From positions 62,001 to 126,000 of the forward strand of contig NZ_VSFA01000010.1 of the NCBI RefSeq assembly GCF_008119785.1: a DNA stretch of 64,000 nucleotides. The letters run 5' to 3'. The translations under genes and the position numbers were made by a program. Positions within the stretch are counted from its first letter, which is position 1; each line of letters starts with the position of its first letter. Origin of the DNA: Micromonospora sp. MP36 (GTDB lineage: Bacteria; Actinomycetota; Actinomycetes; Mycobacteriales; Micromonosporaceae). Below are positions 8,992 to 18,657 of the stretch, in pieces. The notes beneath the pieces are model-generated. The model ran no database searches. It saw only the letters and a list, made by a program, of their open reading frames with translations, and was not told the origin of the DNA.

Positions 8992-9824
8992 GGCAGCTCC
9001 TCCAGGTCGTCGGCGTCCTCGACGGGCCGGGCGAGCAGCGCGATGCTGCCGGAGGTCGCGGACGCCCAGAGCTTACCGCCGCCCGTGCCGAGGACCCCGT
9101 GACTGTCCTTCATCGCGCCCAGCCCGGCGCGGCCGCGCACCTGGGGGAAACCGCTGGTGATCCGCCCGGAGACGGTGTGCAGGTCGACGGTGAGGTCGCT
9201 GTCCTCCCGGACCCGGACGGTGATGCTGCCGGAGATGGCGCTGAGCCGGATCTCGCTGCCCCGGGGGTTGTCCAGGTCGCAGGTGATCGAGCCGGAGACG
9301 GTGTGCGCGTGCACCCGGCCGGGCGCGCTCTCGGCGAGGATCACCTCGCCGGAGACCGTCTCCAGGGACAGGTCGCCGGCGACGCCGAGCGCCTCCACCG
9401 GGCCGGAGGTGACCTTCGCGGTGGTCCGGCCGCGCAGCCCCATCAGGGTGATCTGGCCGGAGGTGACGTCGACCTGGGTGTCCCGGCGCAGGCCGGAGGC
9501 GACCAGCGAGCCGTCCACCAGCCGCAGGTCGGCCAGCACGTCGGCCGGCACGGCGACGGAGACCTCGGCCCGGAACCGGCGACCGAGCTGGCCGAGCCAC
9601 CAGAGGAAGCCGGGCCAGCGGGGGTGTCGTTGGTGCCCGACGAACAGGCGGCCGTCGCGGTGCTCCACGATGACCGGCCGCCGGCTGACCCGGGTGACGT
9701 CGATCCGGGCCGGGCCGTCGGTGGCGACCACGTTGAGCCGGCCGGTGACCAGCCGTACGTCGAGCCGGGTGACCGGCCCGTCCAGGGTGAGCCGCTGCGG
9801 GCTGTCGACCGTCCAGCTGGCCAT
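8988..9824 (-). CDS. DUF4097-type beta-strand repeat protein
   Basis: A 278-residue protein with repeated short beta units of the type GxxxxxTVSGxIT and SGPVEALGVAGDLSLETVSGE, the DUF4097 (putative adhesin-like) parallel beta-helix signature. There is no signal peptide or membrane anchor, so it is probably cytoplasmic. The ATG at 9824 follows GAGAGGGAGGACGCC. PadR-DUF4097 pairs are common in actinomycetes, but the function is unknown; the pair may respond to membrane or antibiotic stress, an inference only. It is first in a two-gene operon with the PadR gene. Confidence 0.85.
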   Translation of the reverse strand: MASWTVDSPQRLTLDGPVTRLDVRLVTGRLNVVATDGPARIDVTRVSRRPVIVEHRDGRLFVGHQRHPRWPGFLWWLGQLGRRFRAEVSVAVPADVLADLRLVDGSLVASGLRRDTQVDVTSGQITLMGLRGRTTAKVTSGPVEALGVAGDLSLETVSGEVILAESAPGRVHAHTVSGSITCDLDNPRGSEIRLSAISGSITVRVREDSDLTVDLHTVSGRITSGFPQVRGRAGLGAMKDSHGVLGTGGGKLWASATSGSIALLARPVEDADDLEELP

Positions 9825-9885
9825 GGCGTCCTCCCTCTCGGTGACGTACCGATCCACGGCACGTCGAATGACGGGAGGAGCATAA

Positions 9886-9922
9886 CGCGATACATCGCGA
9901 CTGAACAAGATAGTGTCGCGAC
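9886..9922 (-). promoter_or_regulatory. Palindromic operator cluster before DUF4097-padR
   Basis: CGCGATACATCGCG (9886-9899) is a perfect inverted repeat with a 2-nt centre, and GTCGCGAC (9915-9922) is a second perfect palindrome. TCGCGA occurs at 9895-9900 and 9916-9921, 21 bp apart, two helical turns. They lie 62-98 nt before the DUF4097 start. Probable autoregulatory PadR sites. Confidence 0.5.
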
Positions 9923-9926
9923 TCTG

Positions 9927-10907
9927 TCAGGCGGCCCGGTCGAGCACCACCTCCCTCGCCTCCCGCCCGGCGGCGGACGGGACCGCGGGCACGGATCCGG
10001 CCGGCACCGCGAGACCGGGGCCGGACGGCAGCACCCCGACCGGCGCCGGCAGGAGGCCGCCCACCGGGGCGGTCCGGCCGAGGGCCACCGGGCGGGCCGG
10101 GGTGAGGTGCACCACCGACTCGGCGGCGCGGGCGAGCATCCGCCGGTCCGCGTCCGCCGCCGGGTGCAGCGCGGCGGCCACCACCACCGACACGGTCAGG
10201 TCCCGGGCGGCGAGCACCCGGCGGACCGAGTCCCAGAGGGTCTCCTCGCCGAGGAACGCGGCCAGGGTGGTCGGGTCGCCGGCGTACCGGTAGCTGAGCC
10301 GGAGCGGGACGACCGGTGCGCCGGCGTCCACCGCGGCCTGGAACATGGCCGGCCGGAACCCGCCACGCGGCCGGCAGTCGGCGACCTCGCCGCACCAGGT
10401 GGTGCCCTCGGGGAAGACCGCCACCGGGTGCCCGGCGCGCAGCGCGGCGGCCACCCGGGCGACCGTGCCCGGCAGGTCCCGTGGCCGCGCCCGGTCCACG
10501 AACACGGTGCCGGCGGCGGCGGCCAGCGGTCCCACCACCGGCCAGTCCCGGACCTCCCGCTTGGCGAGCATCCGGGCCGGGGCGACCGCGAGCACCGCGA
10601 GGATGTCCAGCCAGGAGACGTGGTTGGCGACCAGCAGGGCCGGCCGGCGCGGCGTCCGGCCGCGCACCACCAGCCGCACCCCGAGCGCGCGCAGCGTCCC
10701 CCGCGCCCAGCCGCGCAGCGCGGCCCCCCGGTGCCGGGCGGGCAGCACCGGCAGCAGCGCGGCCAGCCCGACCCCGGCCAGGAGCATCCCGAGCACGCCG
10801 AGCAGCCGCGCCAGCCGGCGCGGGCGCGACACGGTGGTACCCGTGGCGGCGGGCAGGCACCACGAGCCACAGCCCGAGGTCGGCCGCCACAACTCCTCGG
10901 CGGTCAC
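9927..10907 (-). CDS. 1-acylglycerol-3-phosphate-type O-acyltransferase (PlsC/OlsA-like)
   Basis: A 326-residue protein with one N-terminal hydrophobic segment (about 30-52), the HX4D motif in NHVSWLD, the FVDR block and FPEGTTW, the standard PlsC domain. The C-terminal 70 residues are Pro/Ala/Gly-rich and not part of the family. The GTG start overlaps the stop of the OlsB-like gene (GTGA). A two-gene unit of an OlsB-like N-acyltransferase followed by a PlsC-like enzyme is the layout used for ornithine-lipid synthesis (OlsB makes lyso-ornithine lipid, OlsA acylates it). That pathway assignment is inference; it could equally act on phosphatidic acid. Confidence 0.8.
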   Translation of the reverse strand: MTAEELWRPTSGCGSWCLPAATGTTVSRPRRLARLLGVLGMLLAGVGLAALLPVLPARHRGAALRGWARGTLRALGVRLVVRGRTPRRPALLVANHVSWLDILAVLAVAPARMLAKREVRDWPVVGPLAAAAGTVFVDRARPRDLPGTVARVAAALRAGHPVAVFPEGTTWCGEVADCRPRGGFRPAMFQAAVDAGAPVVPLRLSYRYAGDPTTLAAFLGEETLWDSVRRVLAARDLTVSVVVAAALHPAADADRRMLARAAESVVHLTPARPVALGRTAPVGGLLPAPVGVLPSGPGLAVPAGSVPAVPSAAGREAREVVLDRAA

Positions 10908-11719
10908 GCCGGCTCCCCGCCCAGGAAGTGCCGCAGGTAGCGGGGGTTCATCCGGTCCACCGAGAGCAGTACGTAGAAGTCGGCGCAGCCGAAGTCCGGG
11001 TCGTACGCCGGCTCCCCGCAGACCCAGGCGCCGAGCCGCAGGTAGCCGCGGAGCAGCGGCGGGATAAGCGCCCGCCGCTCGGACGGCGACAACTCTGGCT
11101 CGGCGCGCTGCGCCCCGGAGCCGTCGGCCAGGGTGGCCGGGGCGGCGGCCGGCGCTTCGGCGAACCACGGGCGGCGGGGCGTGACCCGCAGCGGCGGCGG
11201 GGCGAGGTGCCGGGCGGTGGCCTGCGCCCACACCTCGGCGGCCGCGGTCCCGCCGTCCGTCACCGGCACCGAGGCGCAGCCGCCAAGCCAGCGCGAGCCG
11301 CGCAGGTGCAGGTAGCGGGCGATGCCGGCCCACATCAGGTTGATCACCGCTCCGGAGCGGTGGTCCGGGTGCACGCAGGAGCGGCCGGCCTCCACCAGGT
11401 CGTCGCGGAGCGGGGCGAGCGGGGTCAGGTCGAACTCGCCGTCGGCGTACGGGCGCTGGGCGCGGCCGGGCGGCAGCAGCCGGTACGTGCCGACCACCTC
11501 GTCGGTGCCCTCCCGCAGCACGACCAGGTGGTCGCAGTGGGCGTCGAACTCGTCGGTGTCGAGCCCGGCGACCCCCGGGTGCAGGGTCGCGCCGAGTTCG
11601 GTGGCGAACACCTCGTGACGGAGGCGTTGCGCGGCCGCGACCAGGGTCGGGTCGTCGGCGATCAGCAGGGTGTATCCGCTGGTCGTGAGGGGTGCGCCAG
11701 CGGCGTGCAGAACAGCCAT
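10904..11719 (-). CDS. OlsB-like GNAT-fold N-acyltransferase
   Basis: A 271-residue protein. LRHEVFATELG, the FDAHCDHLVV block, VVGTYRLLPP, the LVEAGRSCVHPDHR block and LGGCASV are hallmarks of the OlsB/autoinducer-synthase-like branch of GNAT proteins, which use acyl-ACP rather than acetyl-CoA. It would attach a 3-hydroxyacyl chain to ornithine or another amino acid amine. It is first in an operon with the PlsC-like gene. The ATG at 11719 is preceded by a weak AGG-containing site. About 60 residues in the middle (from AEAPAAAPATLADG) are a low-complexity insertion. Substrate not proven. Confidence 0.75.
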   Translation of the reverse strand: MAVLHAAGAPLTTSGYTLLIADDPTLVAAAQRLRHEVFATELGATLHPGVAGLDTDEFDAHCDHLVVLREGTDEVVGTYRLLPPGRAQRPYADGEFDLTPLAPLRDDLVEAGRSCVHPDHRSGAVINLMWAGIARYLHLRGSRWLGGCASVPVTDGGTAAAEVWAQATARHLAPPPLRVTPRRPWFAEAPAAAPATLADGSGAQRAEPELSPSERRALIPPLLRGYLRLGAWVCGEPAYDPDFGCADFYVLLSVDRMNPRYLRHFLGGEPA

Positions 11720-11813
11720 GGCTACCTGTGTAAGGGTCCCGGGTTGCCGCCCCCGGGGACGACGGGTGTCGATCCGGTGAACGCCACCCCACCGCCCGCC
11801 GCCGGGACGCGGC

Positions 11814-11867
11814 GATCAGGGAGTTGGCGGCACGTTCGCCCGGTTCGCGACCGCCAACCTCATGATC
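11814..11867. repeat. Imperfect inverted repeat of the GATCATGAGGTTG family
   Basis: GATCAGGGAGTTGGCGG (11814-11830) pairs with CCGCCAACCTCATGATC (11851-11867), 14 of 17 positions. The right arm CAACCTCATGATC is identical to one at 33890-33902. It lies between divergent genes in the 240-nt gap 11720-11959. Confidence 0.6.
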
Positions 11868-11959
11868 GGCCCACTGGAGTTGGCGCGGGGCGGCGTGCGA
11901 GGCTGCCGGGGGCGGGCCGGCGAGGGGGCCGGGGCCGCGAGCAGGTGCGGAGGAGCTAC

Positions 11960-12619
11960 ATGATCATCGAGTCCCGCTTCCACGGACCGGCCGGTTCGGG
12001 CAACGGCGGCTGGAGCGCCGGGCTGTTCGCGGCGGCGGTCGATGACCGGGGGCCGGTGGAGGTCACCCTGCGCAAGCCGCCTCCGCTCGAGACCCCGCTG
12101 ACCGCGGTGGACGGCACGGTCCGCGCCCCGGACGGCCAGGTCATCGCCCAGGTACGCCGGGTCGAGGAGTTCACCGCCGTGGTCCCGCCGGTGGACCAAG
12201 CCACCGCGGCGGCCGCCGCGCAGGCGTACCCGGGGCTGGTGGAGCACCCCTTCCCCGGCTGCTACGTCTGCGGCCCGGAGAACCCGGACGGGCTGCGGAT
12301 CTTCCCGGGCCGGCTGCCGGACGGCCGGACCGCGGCACCGTTCCGCGCCCCGGCCGAGGTGGTGCCCGCGACGGTCTGGGCGGCGCTCGACTGCCCCGGC
12401 GGCTGGGCGGTGATCGCGCCCGGCCGCCCGTACGTCCTCGGTCGGATCGCGGCGGTGGTCGCGGCGCTGCCGCGTCCCGGCGACGAGTGCGTGGTGACCG
12501 GCGCGATGGTCGGCGCCCAGGGGCGCAAGGCCGAGGTCCACTCCAGCCTCTACGGCCCGGACGGCGCCCTGCTCGGATACGCGCGCGCCACCTGGATCGC
12601 GCTGCCGCCGGCAGCCTGA
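11960..12619 (+). CDS. Hot-dog-fold thioesterase-like protein
   Basis: A 219-residue protein without signal peptide. FPGCYVCGPENPDGLRIFPG and the glycine-rich N-terminal stretch SGNGGWSAGLFAA, followed by VEVTLRKPPPLETPL, resemble actinobacterial hot-dog proteins of the thioesterase superfamily; the second half repeats a similar strand pattern (RPYVLGRIAAVV, CVVTGAMVGAQGRKAEVHS). It may act on an acyl-CoA, but no catalytic residue is obvious. The ATG follows GGAGGAGCTAC by one nucleotide of effective spacing. It is monocistronic, diverging from the OlsB-like operon. Confidence 0.6.
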   Translation: MIIESRFHGPAGSGNGGWSAGLFAAAVDDRGPVEVTLRKPPPLETPLTAVDGTVRAPDGQVIAQVRRVEEFTAVVPPVDQATAAAAAQAYPGLVEHPFPGCYVCGPENPDGLRIFPGRLPDGRTAAPFRAPAEVVPATVWAALDCPGGWAVIAPGRPYVLGRIAAVVAALPRPGDECVVTGAMVGAQGRKAEVHSSLYGPDGALLGYARATWIALPPAA

Positions 12620-12681
12620 CTCATCCCTCAGGATGATCGCCTCCTGCCCACGAGGGAGGAGCGCGTACGCATCGCGCCTGA

Positions 12682-12710
12682 TTGACCGGCTTGCACGGGG
12701 TTGCCAGGCT
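12682..12710 (+). promoter_or_regulatory. Candidate promoter of the ABC transporter operon
   Basis: TTGACC at 12682-12687 and CAGGCT at 12705-12710 are separated by 17 bp, 65 nt before the ATPase start. Upstream, TCATCC/GGATGA (12621-12636) forms a small inverted repeat just after the hot-dog gene that could be an operator or a terminator stem. Confidence 0.45.
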
Positions 12711-12777
12711 GTGCCACGGCGCCCCGCAACGGCGTCCCCATCGGCGCGCCCGCGCGCCGGGGCAGGAGAGGAGAATG

Positions 12778-13716
12778 ATGTCCGACGGGCAGTGGAGCCC
12801 CAGCGCCGGGACCGGCCAGATCGTGGTGTCCGGACTGACGAAGGAATACAAGACCGTCCGGGCGGTCGACAATCTGTCGTTCACCGTCGAGCCGGGGCGG
12901 GTGACCGGCTTCCTCGGCCCGAACGGCGCAGGCAAGACGACCACCCTGCGCATGCTGCTCAACCTGGTCACCCCGACCGCGGGCCAGGCCACCATCGGCG
13001 GCCACCGGTACGCCGACCTGGCCGACCCGCTGCGCTCGGTGGGCGCGGTGCTGGAGGCGTCCAGCGCGCACAAGGGCCGCACCGGGATCAACCACCTGCG
13101 GGTGATCTGCGCGGCGGCGGGCCTGCCCCGGCACCGGGCCGACGAGGCGCTCGCGCTGGTCGGGCTCACCCCGGCGGCGAAGCGCAAGTTCAAGGGCTAC
13201 TCGCTGGGCATGAAGCAGCGGCTCGGCATCGCCGCCGCGATGCTCGGCAACCCACAGGTGCTGATCCTCGACGAGCCGGCCAACGGCCTCGACCCGGAGG
13301 GGATCCGCTGGATGCGCGGCTTCCTCAAGGGGCTGGCCGCCGAGGGGCGGACCGTACTCGTCTCCAGCCACCTGCTCTCCGAGATGCAGTTGCTCGCCGA
13401 CGACGTGGTGATCATCGCGGCCGGCAAGCTGGTCCGGCAGGGGCCGGTGGACCAGGTGATCGGCTCGATGACGCACGGCGCGCGGGTGCGGGTACGCACC
13501 CCGCAGGCCGAGGAGCTGACCGCGGCGCTGCGCGAGCAGTCGGCCACGGTGGACGCCGACGGCCAGGGCGCGCTGCTGGTCACCGGGGTGGACGCGGCGA
13601 CCGTGGGCCGGGTGGCCCTGGCCGCCAAGGTGGAGCTGCACGAGCTGACCACCGAGCGCCCCGACCTGGAGGGGGTCTTCCTCGAACTGACGGCCGGAAA
13701 GGCGGAGATCCGATGA
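12778..13716 (+). CDS. ABC transporter ATP-binding protein
   Basis: A 312-residue ATPase of the drug/bacteriocin exporter type: Walker A GPNGAGKTTT (about 44-53), signature YSLGMKQRLGIA, Walker B VLILDEPANGLDPEG and the switch histidine in LVSSHLLSEM. The C-terminal third is the usual DUF4162-like domain ending in LEGVFLELT. It would energise the neighbouring six-helix permease. The second of two adjacent ATGs (12775, 12778) is chosen because AGGAGAGGAG abuts the first. The stop overlaps the permease start (ATGA). Substrate unknown; such pairs often export peptides or antibiotics or act in self-protection. Confidence 0.92.
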   Translation: MSDGQWSPSAGTGQIVVSGLTKEYKTVRAVDNLSFTVEPGRVTGFLGPNGAGKTTTLRMLLNLVTPTAGQATIGGHRYADLADPLRSVGAVLEASSAHKGRTGINHLRVICAAAGLPRHRADEALALVGLTPAAKRKFKGYSLGMKQRLGIAAAMLGNPQVLILDEPANGLDPEGIRWMRGFLKGLAAEGRTVLVSSHLLSEMQLLADDVVIIAAGKLVRQGPVDQVIGSMTHGARVRVRTPQAEELTAALREQSATVDADGQGALLVTGVDAATVGRVALAAKVELHELTTERPDLEGVFLELTAGKAEIR

Positions 13717-14525
13717 ACCTGGTCCGATCCGAGCTGCTCAAGATCCGTACGACCAGCACCTGGTGGCTGCTGGGGATCGGCGCGTTCCTCGCCACCGCGG
13801 TGGCCTTCGCGGTGAACGCTTGGCTCGCGCACACCACGCTGAGCGGCCGGGGCGAGGAGATCGGGGTCAGCGGCGAACAGGCGACCGCGGCCGCCCAGGC
13901 GGCCAACCTCTACACGTCCGGGCAGTACCTCGGCCTGCTGTTCGTGATGCTCATCGGCATCCTGATGGTCACCAACGAGTTCTTCCACCAGACGGCGACC
14001 ACCACCTTCCTCACCACGCCACGCCGCACCTCGGTGATCCTCGCCAAGCTCGGCGCCGCGTCGCTGCTCGGCTTCGGCTTCTGGCTGGCCACCACGGTGA
14101 TCGACCTGCTCGCCGGGGCGGCCTTCCTGTCCCTGGACGGCCACGGCACCCAGCTCGGCGAGTGGGACGTGCAGCGCGCCCTGCTGCTCAACCTGCTGGC
14201 GTACGCGATCTGGACCGGTCTCGGGGTGGGCATCGGGACGCTGATCCCCAACCAGCTCGGCGCGGTGATCACCGCGGCGGTGCTCTACCTGGTCGGCACG
14301 CAGGTCGTGCAGCTGCTCTTCTTCCTGCTCTCCAACTGGCTCGACAACGAGGCCGTGATCAAGTGGCAGGTCGTCTGGCCGGCCGTCGCCTCCCAGGTGA
14401 TGATCAGCGGGGAACCCAGCCAGTTCACGCCCGCCTGGTGGGTGGGCGGCTTGGTGCTGGTCGGCTACGCCCTGGTCAGCGGTGTCACCGGCGTCCTGAT
14501 CACCCGACGGCGCGACATCGCCTGA
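13713..14525 (+). CDS. ABC-2-type permease
   Basis: A 270-residue integral membrane protein with about six hydrophobic segments. It begins MNLVRSELLKIRTTSTWWLL, the characteristic start of ABC-2 (NatB/BcrB-like) permeases that partner with a separate ATPase, and has NEFFHQTATTTFLTTPRR in the first cytoplasmic loop. Translation is coupled to the ATPase gene by ATGA. A strong hairpin 9 nt past the stop ends the operon. No substrate can be inferred. Confidence 0.9.
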   Translation: MNLVRSELLKIRTTSTWWLLGIGAFLATAVAFAVNAWLAHTTLSGRGEEIGVSGEQATAAAQAANLYTSGQYLGLLFVMLIGILMVTNEFFHQTATTTFLTTPRRTSVILAKLGAASLLGFGFWLATTVIDLLAGAAFLSLDGHGTQLGEWDVQRALLLNLLAYAIWTGLGVGIGTLIPNQLGAVITAAVLYLVGTQVVQLLFFLLSNWLDNEAVIKWQVVWPAVASQVMISGEPSQFTPAWWVGGLVLVGYALVSGVTGVLITRRRDIA

Positions 14526-14533
14526 GCCGTGAC

Positions 14534-14580
14534 CGCACGGCCCCGGCCGGTGACCATCCGTCACCGATCGGGGCCGTGCG
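14534..14580 (+). terminator. Hairpin terminator after the ABC operon
   Basis: CGCACGGCCCC (14534-14544) and GGGGCCGTGCG (14570-14580) pair over 11 bp, with an inner GGTGA/TCACC stem. It has no U-tract, as is usual in this group. Confidence 0.75.
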
Positions 14581-14823
14581 TCGCTCCGGGCCTGTTTCAT
14601 CCCGGGCATGGCCTGGCGAAACAGCCACTAGCAGGGGTCAACGCGACACGCAGGGTTTGCCGAACTTCTGGCATCTTCTGTGAAACGGACCACGGGCCGG
14701 AGGCGAGAATGCCTGCGGCATTCGTACGGCGTAGCCTGGGAGCCGTCTTCCGTCCGCCGGTGTTGCGGCACGGACGACACCGCGTGACATTACGAACCCG
14801 CGTGAAAGAGGCGATCAGCGGCC
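14581..14823 (+). promoter_or_regulatory. kgd upstream region
   Basis: A 243-nt stretch without a gene. It holds a TGTTTC/GAAACA stem enclosing a CCGGGCATGGCCTGG near-palindrome (about 14592-14622) and a TAGCCT -10-like hexamer at 14732-14737, which would give a leader of about 80 nt. No convincing -35 is seen. Confidence 0.35.
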
Positions 14824-17800
14824 GTGTCGACCCAGCAGACTTCGCAGGAGAACCCACTGGCGGGTTTCGGCCCGAACGAGTGGATCGTCGAGGAGATGTA
14901 CCAGCGCTACCTCGCCGACCCGTCGAGCGTCGACTCGGCCTGGCACGACTTCTTCGCCGACTACAAGCCGGCCCCCGGCGCCGCCACACCGCGCCCTGAC
15001 GGCCAGGCCAAGCCGGCCGCCGCGCCGGAGCCGGCCGAGCAGCAGGAGGCGGTCGCCACGGTGACCCAGCGGCCGGCCGCCGAGCAGCCCGCCACGAAGC
15101 CGGCCGCCGCGGCCAAGGCCGCCCCGGCCCCCGCCAAGCCCGCCGCCGCGAAGCCCGCGCCGGCCGCCAAGGCCGCCCCGGCCAAGCCGGCCGCCAAGGC
15201 CCCCGCCGTGAGTGCCGCCGGCACCACCCCGCTGCGCGGCGTGGCCGCCAAGATCGTCCAGAACATGGACGCCTCGCTGGCCGTGCCGACCGCGACGAGC
15301 GTCCGCGCGGTCCCGGCGAAGCTGCTGGTCGACAACCGCATCGTGATCAACAACCACCTGGCCCGCGGCCGCGGCGGCAAGGTGAGCTTCACCCACCTGA
15401 TCGGGTACGCGATGGTCCGGGCGCTGATCGAGCACCCGGAGATGAACAACTCCTACGCCGAGGTCGACGGCAAGCCGGCGATGGTCCGGCCGGAGCACGT
15501 CAACCTGGGCATCGCCATCGACCTGGCCAAGCCGGACGGCTCCCGCAACCTGGTGGTGCCCTCCATCAAGGCCTGCGAGCAGATGGACTTCCGGCAGTTC
15601 TGGCAGGCGTACGAGGACGTGGTCCGGCGCGCCCGCCGCAACGAGCTCACCATGGACGACTACGCCGGCACCACCATCTCGCTGACCAACCCGGGCGGCA
15701 TCGGCACGGTCCACTCGATCCCGCGCCTGATGCAGGGGCAGAGCGCCATCATCGGCGTCGGCGCCATGGAATACCCGGCCCCGTACCAGGGCATGAGCGA
15801 GGCGACCCTGGCCGAGCTGGCGGTCAGCAAGATCATCACGCTGACCAGCACGTACGACCACCGCATCATCCAGGGCGCCCAGTCCGGCGAGTTCCTCAAG
15901 GTGATGCACGAGCTGCTGCTCGGCGAGCGCGGCTTCTACGACGAGATCTTCACCTCGCTGCGCATCCCGTACGAGCCGGTGCGCTGGGTGCGCGACGTGG
16001 CCGTCGACTCCGAGGGCCAGATCAACAAGACCGCGCGGGTGCACGAGCTGATCCACGCGTACCGGGTCCGGGGCCACCTGATGGCCGACACCGACCCGCT
16101 GGAGTTCACCATCCGCAAGCACCCGGACCTGGACGTCCTGGAGCACGGGCTGACCCTGTGGGACCTGGACCGGGTCTTCCCGGTCAACGGCTTCGCCGGC
16201 AAGCAGCGGATGAAGCTGCGCTCGATCCTCGGCGTGCTGCGCGACTCGTACTGCCGCCGGGTCGGCATCGAGTACATGCACATCCAGGACCCGGAGGAGC
16301 GGCGCTGGCTCCAGGAGCGGGTCGAGCGCAAGTACGAGAAGCCGACCCCGGACGAGCAGAAGCACGTGCTCAACCGGCTCAACGCGGCCGAGGCGTTCGA
16401 GACCTTCCTGCAGACCAAGTACGTCGGCCAGAAGCGCTTCTCGCTGGAGGGTGGCGAGTCGCTGATCCCGCTCCTCGGCGAGGTGCTGGAGTGCTCCGCC
16501 GAGGCCGGGCTGGACGAGGTCGTCATCGGCATGGCCCACCGCGGCCGGCTCAACGTGTTGGCCAACATCGTCGGCAAGCCGTACGAGAAGATCTTCTCCG
16601 AGTTCGAGGGGCACCTCGACCCGCGCTCCACGCAGGGCTCGGGCGACGTGAAGTACCACCTCGGCCAGAATGGCAAGTTCACCACGCCGGACGGCGGGCA
16701 CGCGGTCAAGGTCTCGGTGGTGGCGAACCCGTCCCACCTGGAGGCCGTGGACCCGGTGCTGGAGGGCATCGTCCGGGCCAAGCAGGACCGGATCGACCTC
16801 AAGCTGGAGGGCTACACCGTGCTGCCGCTGGCGGTGCACGGTGACGCCGCGTTCGCCGGCCAGGGCGTGGTCGCCGAGACGCTGAACCTGTCCCAGCTGC
16901 GCGGCTACCGCACCGGCGGCACCGTGCATGTGGTGGTGAACAACCAGGTCGGCTTCACCACCGCCCCGGAATACAGCCGGTCCAGCCTCTACAGCACCGA
17001 CGTGGCCCGGATGATCCAGGCGCCGATCTTCCACGTCAACGGCGACGACCCCGAGGCCGTGGTCCGGGTGGCCCGGCTCGCCTTCGAGTACCGCCAGGCG
17101 TTCAACAAGGACGTCGTGATCGACATGGTCTGCTACCGCCGGCGCGGGCACAACGAGGGCGACGACCCGTCGATGTCCAACCCGCAGATGTACCGGATCA
17201 TCGACTCGAAGCGGTCGGTCCGGAAGCTCTACACCGAGGAGCTCATCGGGCGGGGTGACATCACCGTGGAGGACGCGGAGGAGCTGCTGCGCGACTACCA
17301 GGCGCAGCTGGAGCGGGTCTTCAAGGCCACCCGCGACGCCGCCACCACCCCGCGCCAGCTCAGCCGGCCGCCCCGGCTGGTCGAGCCGGAGCCGCAGGTG
17401 GAGACCGCGACCGACGCGGCCGTCATCAAGGCGATCGGCGAGGCGCACGTCAACCTGCCGGAGGGCTTCACCCCGCACAAGCGGATCCAGCAGCTGCTCG
17501 ACCGCCGGGCGAAGATGTCCGTCGAGGGCAACATCGACTGGGGTTACGGCGAGATCATCGCGTTCGGCTCGCTGCTGCACGACGGGGTCACCGTCCGGCT
17601 CGCCGGGCAGGACTCCCGCCGTGGCACCTTCGTCCAGCGGCACGCCTCGGTCGTCGACGCGAAGACCGGCGACGACTACCTCCCGCTGCAGTCGCTCACC
17701 GGCGACGGCGAGCGGTCCCGCTTCTTCGTCCACGACTCGCTGCTGTCCGAGTACGCCGCCATGGGCTTCGAATACGGCTACTCGGTGGAGAACGTCAACG

Positions 17801-18567
17801 CGCTGGTCTGCTGGGAGGCCCAGTTCGGTGACTTCGTCAACGGCGCCCAGTCGGTGATCGACGAGTTCATCTCCTCCGGCGAGGTGAAGTGGGGCCAGCG
17901 CTCCGCGGTCACCCTGCTGCTGCCGCACGGTCACGAGGGCCAGGGCCCGGACCACACCTCCGGCCGCCCGGAGCGGTTCCTCCAGCTCTGCGCCGAGGAC
18001 AACATGCGGGTGGCGATCCCGAGCACCCCGGCGAACTACTTCCACCTGCTGCGCCGCCAGGCCCTCTCGCCGAAGCGGAAGCCGCTGGTGGTGTTCACGC
18101 CGAAGTCGCTGCTGCGGCACAAGCTCTGCGTGTCGCCGGTGGAGGACTTCACCATCGGCACCTTCCAGCCGGTCCTGCGGGACACCGCCGCTCCGGCGCC
18201 GGAGCAGGTGAAGCGGGTGCTGCTCTGCTCGGGCAAGGTCTACTACGACCTGTTCCAGGCCCGGCAGGAGCGGGGCGTCACGGACACCGCGATCATCCGG
18301 GTGGAGCAGCTCTACCCGCTGCCCGTCGAGGAGGTCCGGGCCGCCCTGGCGCAGTACCCGAACGCCGAGGACTTCGCCTGGGTCCAGGAGGAGCCGGCCA
18401 ACCAGGGCGCCTGGTCGTTCGTCGCGCTCAACCTGCTGGAGCACCTGGACGGCGTCCGGCTGCGCCGCATCTCCCGCCCGGCCGCCGCCGCCCCGGCGGT
18501 CGGCTCGGCGAAGATGCACGAGGTCGAGCAGGGCGCGCTGATCGAGGCGGCCCTCCCCCGCCCGTGA
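14824..18567 (+). CDS. kgd: Multifunctional 2-oxoglutarate decarboxylase/dehydrogenase E1-E2 fusion
   Basis: A 1247-residue protein with the actinobacterial fusion layout: an N-terminal E1-type arm ([22 protein letters not shown]), an Ala/Pro/Lys-rich linker (about 60-130), a dihydrolipoyl succinyltransferase-like E2 core ([15 protein letters not shown] onward, with [13 protein letters not shown]), then the thiamine-diphosphate E1o domain ([40 protein letters not shown]). It converts 2-oxoglutarate to succinyl-CoA with E3, or to succinic semialdehyde, in the TCA cycle. The GTG at 14824 is the only start that retains the conserved N-terminus. It is monocistronic with a terminator at 18587. In mycobacteria the homologue is controlled by GarA; that partner is not in this window. 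Confidence 0.96.
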   Translation: MSTQQTSQENPLAGFGPNEWIVEEMYQRYLADPSSVDSAWHDFFADYKPAPGAATPRPDGQAKPAAAPEPAEQQEAVATVTQRPAAEQPATKPAAAAKAAPAPAKPAAAKPAPAAKAAPAKPAAKAPAVSAAGTTPLRGVAAKIVQNMDASLAVPTATSVRAVPAKLLVDNRIVINNHLARGRGGKVSFTHLIGYAMVRALIEHPEMNNSYAEVDGKPAMVRPEHVNLGIAIDLAKPDGSRNLVVPSIKACEQMDFRQFWQAYEDVVRRARRNELTMDDYAGTTISLTNPGGIGTVHSIPRLMQGQSAIIGVGAMEYPAPYQGMSEATLAELAVSKIITLTSTYDHRIIQGAQSGEFLKVMHELLLGERGFYDEIFTSLRIPYEPVRWVRDVAVDSEGQINKTARVHELIHAYRVRGHLMADTDPLEFTIRKHPDLDVLEHGLTLWDLDRVFPVNGFAGKQRMKLRSILGVLRDSYCRRVGIEYMHIQDPEERRWLQERVERKYEKPTPDEQKHVLNRLNAAEAFETFLQTKYVGQKRFSLEGGESLIPLLGEVLECSAEAGLDEVVIGMAHRGRLNVLANIVGKPYEKIFSEFEGHLDPRSTQGSGDVKYHLGQNGKFTTPDGGHAVKVSVVANPSHLEAVDPVLEGIVRAKQDRIDLKLEGYTVLPLAVHGDAAFAGQGVVAETLNLSQLRGYRTGGTVHVVVNNQVGFTTAPEYSRSSLYSTDVARMIQAPIFHVNGDDPEAVVRVARLAFEYRQAFNKDVVIDMVCYRRRGHNEGDDPSMSNPQMYRIIDSKRSVRKLYTEELIGRGDITVEDAEELLRDYQAQLERVFKATRDAATTPRQLSRPPRLVEPEPQVETATDAAVIKAIGEAHVNLPEGFTPHKRIQQLLDRRAKMSVEGNIDWGYGEIIAFGSLLHDGVTVRLAGQDSRRGTFVQRHASVVDAKTGDDYLPLQSLTGDGERSRFFVHDSLLSEYAAMGFEYGYSVENVNALVCWEAQFGDFVNGAQSVIDEFISSGEVKWGQRSAVTLLLPHGHEGQGPDHTSGRPERFLQLCAEDNMRVAIPSTPANYFHLLRRQALSPKRKPLVVFTPKSLLRHKLCVSPVEDFTIGTFQPVLRDTAAPAPEQVKRVLLCSGKVYYDLFQARQERGVTDTAIIRVEQLYPLPVEEVRAALAQYPNAEDFAWVQEEPANQGAWSFVALNLLEHLDGVRLRRISRPAAAAPAVGSAKMHEVEQGALIEAALPRP

Positions 18568-18586
18568 CCTGACCGCACCGCCAGTG

Positions 18587-18621
18587 CCGGGGCAGCGACC
18601 GTACGACGGCCGCTGCCCCGG
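18587..18621 (+). terminator. Terminator after kgd
   Basis: CCGGGGCAGCG (18587-18597) and CGCTGCCCCGG (18611-18621) are perfectly complementary over 11 bp with a 13-nt loop, followed at 18635 by CTTTTCT. Its location between kgd and the small DUF6104 gene suggests partial readthrough or a separate promoter for the latter. Confidence 0.8.
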
Positions 18622-18657
18622 TCGCGTGGCGGCCCTTTTCTGCCGAGAGGACTCATC

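Noticed and set aside
14815..18519. 1234-codon open frame opposite kgd, and other long antisense frames
   Set aside because: In very GC-rich DNA the strand opposite a real gene is often open. The translation is low-complexity and mirrors the kgd codons; kgd itself has all expected motifs.
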